In this document: positions 60,112 through 64,000 of the stretch, piece by piece
Numbering within the stretch: the stretch's first letter is position 1
How the letters are laid out: each line of letters begins with the position of its first letter
Assembly (NCBI GenBank): GCA_040902885.1
Contig: JBBDWK010000077.1
Coordinates: forward strand, 1 to 64,000
Origin: JBBDWK01 sp040902885
GTDB taxonomy: Bacteria > Acidobacteriota > Terriglobia > Bryobacterales > Bryobacteraceae
Direction of reading: 5' to 3'
DNA length: 64,000 nucleotides
The notes under the pieces: model-generated
Told to the model about the DNA's origin: nothing
What the model saw: only the letters and a program-made list of their open reading frames with translations
Database searches by the model: none
Position numbers and translations under genes: made by a program

Positions 60112-61664
60112 GGCTTTGGATTTCGATTTTAACCGCGGCGCTCGCCTGGGGGCAGAACGCCGATCCCGGCGACTGGCTCACGTACGGAAAGAACTTGCAG
60201 GGATGGCGCTATAGCGAGCTCTCGCAGATCGACGTGAAGAATGTGGCGCAACTCGTCCCACAGTGGATCTATCAGACCGGCGTTGCGGGCAAATTCGAAA
60301 CCAGCCCCCTGGTCTTCGACCGCCAGATGTTCTTCACCGGTCCTTCCAACCACGCCTTTGCGCTGGACCTGCTGACGGGCCGGCCGGTCTGGCACTATGC
60401 GAAGCCGGTTCCTAAAGGCCTGAGCCTCTGCTGCGGGCAGCCCAACCGCGGTTTCGCACGGCAGGGCGACAGGCTGTACAAGGTGAACCTGGAATCCACG
60501 CTGGTGGCGCTGGACGTGAAAACCGGAGCCGTGATCTGGGAGACTCCCATTGGCGACACGAAGAAGGGCTATACTACCACGGTCGCGCCTCTGGTAGCCA
60601 AGAATCTGGTCATCGTGGGGGTGGCGGGGGCCGAGTTCGGCGTGCGGGGCTTCATCGATGCGTTTCACGCCGAGACCGGCAAGCACGTCTGGCGCTTCTA
60701 CACCGTGGCCGGTCCCGAAGACCCCGCCGGAATGAAGACCTGGGGCGGCGATTCCTGGAAGCAGGGCGGCGCGTCCATCTGGGTTACCGGCACCTACGAC
60801 CCCGAGTTGAACCTGACTTATTGGGGCACCGGCAACCCCGGACCGGACATGTACGGCGACGACCGGCCTGGCGACAACCTCTACTCCTGCGCCGTGGTGG
60901 CGCTCGACTTGGATACCGGTAAGCTGAAGTGGCACTATCAGTTCACGCCGCACGACGTACACGATTGGGACGCCATCGCCGATCCGGTCCTGGTGGATCT
61001 GAACATCAAGGGCGCAAAGGTCAAGGGGCTGATCCAAGCCAATCGCAATGGCTTCTTCTACGCGCTCGACCGCACGAATGGAAAACTGCTCGCGGCTAAG
61101 GCATACACAAAAGTCACATGGGCAGACGGCATAGGCCCCAACGGAAGGCCGATTTTGATTGCGGGCCAAGATCCGACCGAAGACGGCAACAAGTCTTGCC
61201 CAGGCCTCGGCGGCGGGCACAATTGGCAGGCCACTACTTATAGCCCGCAGACGGGAATGTATTATTTCCCGACGACCGAAGGCTGTCAGATTTATTACAA
61301 AACGAAACAGGAATTCATGGTGGGCGCCTGGTACCAGGGGAGTACCGTCAGCCCGCTGCCCACTGAGCCTGCCACCGGTGCGGTGGTCGCCGTGGACCCG
61401 GCGACCGGAGACACCAAATGGCGCTACCTCACGGTTTCTCCGCCTTCGAGCGGTCTGCTATCCACCGCCGGAGGCCTCGTCTTTTCGGGTGACCGGGAGG
61501 GGTATTTCACGGCGCTCGACGCCCATAACGGAAAAGTCCTGTGGAAATTCCAGACCGGCGGGCCGATCGGGGCGCCCCCCATCTCCTATTCCCTGGACGG
61601 GCGGCAATATATCGCGGTCGCTGCCGGTTCCTCCATGTTTTCCTTCGCGTTACCGCAAAGGTAA
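60108..61664 (+). CDS. PQQ-dependent alcohol dehydrogenase with lanthanide-type metal site
   Basis: A 518-residue periplasmic quinoprotein with an eight-bladed propeller. The signal peptide is RLWISILTAALAWGQ. Cys108-Cys109 is the adjacent disulfide over PQQ. Metal and catalytic residues align with methanol dehydrogenases: Glu176 in GAEFGVRG, Asn243 in TGNPGP, Asp286 (catalytic), and Asp288 two residues on (HDWDA). The last is the extra aspartate that marks lanthanide-using XoxF/PedH enzymes. It lacks a fused cytochrome; the upstream gene supplies one. The substrate is an alcohol or sugar alcohol, not identifiable from sequence. Confidence 0.9.
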   Translation: MRLWISILTAALAWGQNADPGDWLTYGKNLQGWRYSELSQIDVKNVAQLVPQWIYQTGVAGKFETSPLVFDRQMFFTGPSNHAFALDLLTGRPVWHYAKPVPKGLSLCCGQPNRGFARQGDRLYKVNLESTLVALDVKTGAVIWETPIGDTKKGYTTTVAPLVAKNLVIVGVAGAEFGVRGFIDAFHAETGKHVWRFYTVAGPEDPAGMKTWGGDSWKQGGASIWVTGTYDPELNLTYWGTGNPGPDMYGDDRPGDNLYSCAVVALDLDTGKLKWHYQFTPHDVHDWDAIADPVLVDLNIKGAKVKGLIQANRNGFFYALDRTNGKLLAAKAYTKVTWADGIGPNGRPILIAGQDPTEDGNKSCPGLGGGHNWQATTYSPQTGMYYFPTTEGCQIYYKTKQEFMVGAWYQGSTVSPLPTEPATGAVVAVDPATGDTKWRYLTVSPPSSGLLSTAGGLVFSGDREGYFTALDAHNGKVLWKFQTGGPIGAPPISYSLDGRQYIAVAAGSSMFSFALPQR

Positions 61665-61693
61665 ACAAGGAGATCCGGCCGGCTGATGATAAA

Positions 61694-62209
61694 ATGAAAG
61701 TTCTCATGCAGGTTTTGCAGGCCGGCTCCCATAAATTGCTGTTGCTCGAGCTCGATACGGAGCTGGTAGCCAACGTAGCTCGCCAGGCGGGTTTTGAGAT
61801 CCGGCTGGAAGACACGCCTCGCAGCGTGATTCTGGAATTGACCGCAAACGATCGCCAGTCGCCTCTGTTGCTTTTCGATGCCGCCGACCCAGCCAATCTG
61901 GGCTGGTTTTCCCGGTGCCAGTTCTACGTGGACGGGCGAAACGGGGGAGTGATGCAGACTCCCATGACGATCGCCAACCAGCGCGACCGTTCGGGGCGGA
62001 CAATCTCCACCGCGGTGCGTGTGCGCATCGGAAAGGAACTTCCGGTGTCGTTCCGGTTGCCGGGCAAACAGCCGGTTTCCGAGCAGGTGGTTTACGCCCT
62101 TTTCTTCAATTTTCTGAATGCCCTTACGCGAACCGGCGTGGCCGTGTGTGGAGGCTCCGTGGTGCAGCCTCTGGCGGGGCGCACGGAGGGCGTGGGACCT
62201 AAAAACTGA
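61694..62209 (+). CDS. Hypothetical protein
   Basis: A 171-residue soluble protein beginning VLMQVLQAGSHKLLLLELDT. It has no signal peptide or membrane helix, and a mixed alpha/beta pattern with QSPLLLFDAADPANLGWFSR, then QVVYALFFNFLNALTRTG near the C terminus. I do not recognise the family. It ends one base before the glycosyltransferase start. The frame stays open upstream to 61541 within the quinoprotein gene, but ATG 61694 is the first start in the intergenic gap. Confidence 0.65.
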   Translation: MKVLMQVLQAGSHKLLLLELDTELVANVARQAGFEIRLEDTPRSVILELTANDRQSPLLLFDAADPANLGWFSRCQFYVDGRNGGVMQTPMTIANQRDRSGRTISTAVRVRIGKELPVSFRLPGKQPVSEQVVYALFFNFLNALTRTGVAVCGGSVVQPLAGRTEGVGPKN

Positions 62210-62210
62210 A

Positions 62211-62897
62211 TTGCGTCCAACCGTTTCGGTTGTCGTACCCACCTATAACGAAGAAGCCGCGATCGCGAAACTGCTCGAGAATTTATGTGCGATCGGCGCG
62301 GATGAGATCATCGTCGCCGACGGACACTCCAGCGACCGGACCGGCGAGATTGCCAGCGGGTATCCCGGGATCCGGTTCTTGTGTTCTCCCACGCCGAATC
62401 GGGCCGTGCAGATGAACCTGGGCGCCGCCTGGAGCACGGGCGATATCCTGTTGTTTCTGCACGCCGACGTCCGCTTGGGTCCCAACAGCCTTCACGCGCT
62501 CCGGAAGACCATGAGCGACCCCGCGGTGCTGGGCGGCAACTTCGATATTCAGTACGAGGGCGGCGATCTGGCGGCGTCCTGGTTCACTGCAGTCAACCGC
62601 TGGCGCTGCCGTTGGGGCATTTTCTACGGCGACTCGGGGATCTTCTGCCGGCGTTCCGTCTTCGAACACCTTGGCGGATATAGGGACTGGCCCCTCATGG
62701 AAGACTACGAATTCGCCCGTAAGTTATGGATGAGCGGCAAGATATCCTTTTTGACAGAGTCTATATACGTTTCCAACCGCCGCTGGAAGAAGTCGGGGCT
62801 GTTTTCGACTGTCGTGTTCTGGATCGTAATTCAGGCCTTATATCAGTTACGCGTGTCGCCCCGGCGCCTGGCACGCCTATATGGGATAGTCCGTTGA
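62211..62897 (+). CDS. GT2-family glycosyltransferase (TIGR04283-like)
   Basis: A 228-residue GT-A fold enzyme. TVSVVVPTYNEEAAIAKLLE is the nucleotide-sugar start, EIIVADGHSSDRTGEIA follows, FLHADVRLGPNSL carries the DxD-like metal site, and LGGNFDIQYEG and LMEDYEFARKLW the acceptor loop with its ED. It fits the TIGR04283 group, often found with radical-SAM or selenium-related genes, though none is here. The TTG start at 62211 follows the upstream stop by one base. Confidence 0.88.
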   Translation: MRPTVSVVVPTYNEEAAIAKLLENLCAIGADEIIVADGHSSDRTGEIASGYPGIRFLCSPTPNRAVQMNLGAAWSTGDILLFLHADVRLGPNSLHALRKTMSDPAVLGGNFDIQYEGGDLAASWFTAVNRWRCRWGIFYGDSGIFCRRSVFEHLGGYRDWPLMEDYEFARKLWMSGKISFLTESIYVSNRRWKKSGLFSTVVFWIVIQALYQLRVSPRRLARLYGIVR

Positions 62898-63076
62898 TTC
62901 TAGTACCCGATAACCTTTAAATGTAACTACTGGGCCTTGCCGGGCTGGCTTTCTGCTGGCACAATCGGGACTGTTAGACATGACTGAGGAACGATTCGGG
63001 GGGACGGTCTTCAGTTGCGTCTTTTTTAGGCCGGCCCCCAAAGCCGGCCTTCTTTTCGCCTGTTTGCGGTTCTCGA
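62898..63076. other. Intergenic region between convergent gene groups
   Basis: It holds a terminator hairpin (63028-63058) and otherwise nothing I can support as a gene. Confidence 0.5.
63028..63058 (+). terminator. Rho-independent terminator
   Basis: AGGCCGGC (63028-63035) and GCCGGCCT (63043-63050) form an eight-pair GC-rich stem with a seven-base loop, followed by TCTTTT. It would end the plus-strand quinoprotein-glycosyltransferase transcript. Confidence 0.65.
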
Positions 63077-63250
63077 TCATCCACGTCCGATCGCTGGCCG
63101 CGCGCGCCGGCAGGTCAACAGGTTGCCCACTCCGTAAGCAGGCATGCCTCGGAGCATCGTTCCGGTGTTTCCGACCCCGACTCGGCCCATGAGGCCGATA
63201 TCAAAACTCCAGCCACCTTTGGCATTTGTCGGTGTGGCCGCACGCCTCAT
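63077..63250 (-). CDS. Doubtful 57-residue reading frame
   Basis: ATG 63250 overlaps the stop of the cysteine-rich gene (ATGA). The peptide (RRAATPTNAKGGWSFDIGLM and onward) is Gly/Arg-rich and resembles nothing I know. Only the overlap favours it; it may be a chance frame or the remnant of a longer gene. Confidence 0.2.
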   Translation of the reverse strand: MRRAATPTNAKGGWSFDIGLMGRVGVGNTGTMLRGMPAYGVGNLLTCRRARPAIGRG

Positions 63251-63393
63251 CCTTTCTTTTGCATGGTTTTTCCGCAGCAGCAAGTCGGGGCGTTATCGCC
63301 GCCCGCGCCTGGCTGCGGTCCTTTGGTGACTGTCACCTCACATCCGCACGCTGGGTCTGGACAGCTATAAACATCACCTTTGTTCCACGGCAT
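63247..63393 (-). CDS. Desulforedoxin-like cysteine-rich small protein
   Basis: A 48-residue protein starting MPWNKGDVYSCPDPACGCEV and ending in PTCCCGKTMQKKG. The GDVY-C...C...CCG..M layout resembles desulforedoxin (GDVYKC..C, then CCG..M), a four-cysteine iron centre, though the first cysteine pair is spaced wider (CxxxxCxC). GGGAGGTG (63408-63401) is an excellent ribosome site for the ATG at 63393. It follows the thioredoxin-like gene by 39 bases on the same strand. It may bind a thiophilic metal or carry electrons in metal detoxification. Confidence 0.65.
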   Translation of the reverse strand: MPWNKGDVYSCPDPACGCEVTVTKGPQPGAGGDNAPTCCCGKTMQKKG

Positions 63394-63432
63394 ATTCACT
63401 CACCTCCCTTCCATTTCCGCGTTGTGTTTCGC

Positions 63433-63702
63433 CTATCTCGGCACGCCAAGACCAGCCGACCGAAGCGCTTGCTCTCCCGGCCCCGCTCCCGTGCAGCAGC
63501 TTGCGAGCTTCCCATCAATCGCAACGGCAGGAACGGTCTTTACGCCGTATTGCTTTGCCTTCTGGGCAATATCGGGTCTGTTCATGTCAAGCACCTGCGG
63601 GTCACACGACGGGCAGGCGATGCTCTGCACGAGCTGAACGATTGTTTGGCACGCCGGACATCCGGCGCTAAAGACTTCAATCTTTCGTTTGTTCGTATTC
63701 AT
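63433..63702 (-). CDS. Small thioredoxin/glutaredoxin-like protein with CPAC motif
   Basis: An 89-residue redox protein. KIEVFSAGCPACQTIVQLVQ has a CPAC active site, a second CPSC lies near residue 30, and VKTVPAVAIDGKLASCC holds the cis-proline loop with a further cysteine pair. Proteins of this type accompany MerC/MerT-like transporters in mercury and related metal resistance clusters. GGAGAAAT precedes the ATG at 63702. It overlaps the upstream transporter gene by 26 bases. Confidence 0.83.
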   Translation of the reverse strand: MNTNKRKIEVFSAGCPACQTIVQLVQSIACPSCDPQVLDMNRPDIAQKAKQYGVKTVPAVAIDGKLASCCTGAGPGEQALRSAGLGVPR

Positions 63703-64000
63703 GATGATTTCTCCAGGCGCTCAGTTGAATGAACCCTGTATCCGAAGGAGCGCACTTCGGGCAGTGGGGAGCCGCAATCTGGCGCGGCCAGCTGTTCCAT
63801 AAAGAGGAAGCAGTGAGTAACGCCACGCCGCTGTAGGCGAGCGCGTTTGATTCGAGTGAAAACTTGCCGCAGAGGATTACCGCTGCGGCGACAAGGCCTA
63901 CCGCAAATGGACCGTAGCCCCGGCGAGTCCTTGCTCGAAACGCGAGCGTAAAAAGCGCGATGAAGAGAAACAGCGCCGTGAGCGGAAGCAGGTAGCGGGA
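63677..64000 (-). CDS. MerC-like membrane protein, C-terminal part (cut by the window edge)
   Basis: The last 107 residues of a membrane protein whose start lies beyond base 64000. Three helices are visible (YLLPLTALFLFIALFTLAF, YGPFAVGLVAAAVILCGKF, LAYSGVALLTASSLWNSW). A cytoplasmic HCPKCAP with a CxxC pair follows before the tail HEYEQTKD. The layout fits MerC-domain mercury importers. It overlaps the thioredoxin-like gene, so both are co-expressed; a MerR regulator might lie just outside the window. Confidence 0.65.
   Translation of the reverse strand, partial: SRYLLPLTALFLFIALFTLAFRARTRRGYGPFAVGLVAAAVILCGKFSLESNALAYSGVALLTASSLWNSWPRQIAAPHCPKCAPSDTGFIQLSAWRNHHEYEQTKD

Overview
The window looks like a high-GC chromosome segment of an Acidobacteriota bacterium, most likely Bryobacterales (Solibacter/Bryobacter-like). 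The support is family content: a Solibacter-type C-terminal domain (TIGR03437-like) on an exported matrixin, an ADOP-type duplicated orphan permease, a PSD1/DUF1501 gene pair, an Oar-like TonB-dependent receptor, DUF1080 and Gfo/Idh proteins with Tat-like leaders, and ankyrin/c-type cytochrome fusions. I saw no rRNA, tRNA, CRISPR array or intact insertion sequence. This assignment is inference from gene families.

Layout. 1-7.6 kb: a tetrapyrrole operon (CcsA-like, hemA, hemC, fused cobA-hemD, small lipoprotein, geranylgeranyl-reductase-like flavoprotein, hemL), broken by two copies of a palindromic repeat. 7.6-21 kb: amidohydrolases, a MauE/DoxX-thioredoxin-like membrane protein, a 1250-residue ADOP permease fused to GAF and PP2C (SpoIIE/RsbU) domains, guanine deaminase, a Gfo/Idh oxidoreductase, a MerR-TPR regulator, DUF1080, an MBL hydrolase and a CAAX protease. 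21-24.6 kb, minus strand: 2-hydroxyacid dehydrogenase, an unknown/HEPN pair, an ExeA-like ATPase and a solitary infC. 24.7-33.4 kb: matrixin protease, cysH-cysC-PHP operon, YgfZ-like protein, MBL hydrolase, DegT aminotransferase, cupin. 33.4-40.8 kb: accessory stretch with gene remnants, a stress protein, a broken DUF1501 tail beside an intact DUF1501 gene whose 5' end carries a palindrome and a run of 31 C, then PSD1. 40.8-46.3 kb: zinc-ribbon coiled coil, MurJ, PfkB kinase, EamA transporter. 46.4-51 kb: HepT/MntA-like toxin-antitoxin pair and a single-chain MmeI-like restriction-modification enzyme. 51.4-57.2 kb: Oar-like receptor, ankyrin-cytochrome and cytochrome-toroid proteins. 57-59 kb: exported PPC protein, VapBC pair, BON protein. 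59.3-62.9 kb: dihaem cytochrome plus PQQ dehydrogenase with a lanthanide-type metal site, then a glycosyltransferase. 63-64 kb: the end of a mercury-resistance-like cluster, including a 48-residue desulforedoxin-like protein.

A pattern running through the whole window is the placement of -10 hexamers ending 5-8 bases before the start codon with no Shine-Dalgarno sequence, at about 18 genes on both strands. This suggests common leaderless transcription and was used to choose several starts. The candidates I rate highest for novelty are the permease-GAF-PP2C fusion, the ankyrin-cytochrome/haem-toroid pair, the poly-C tract in the DUF1501 gene, and the leaderless and bidirectional promoter architecture.
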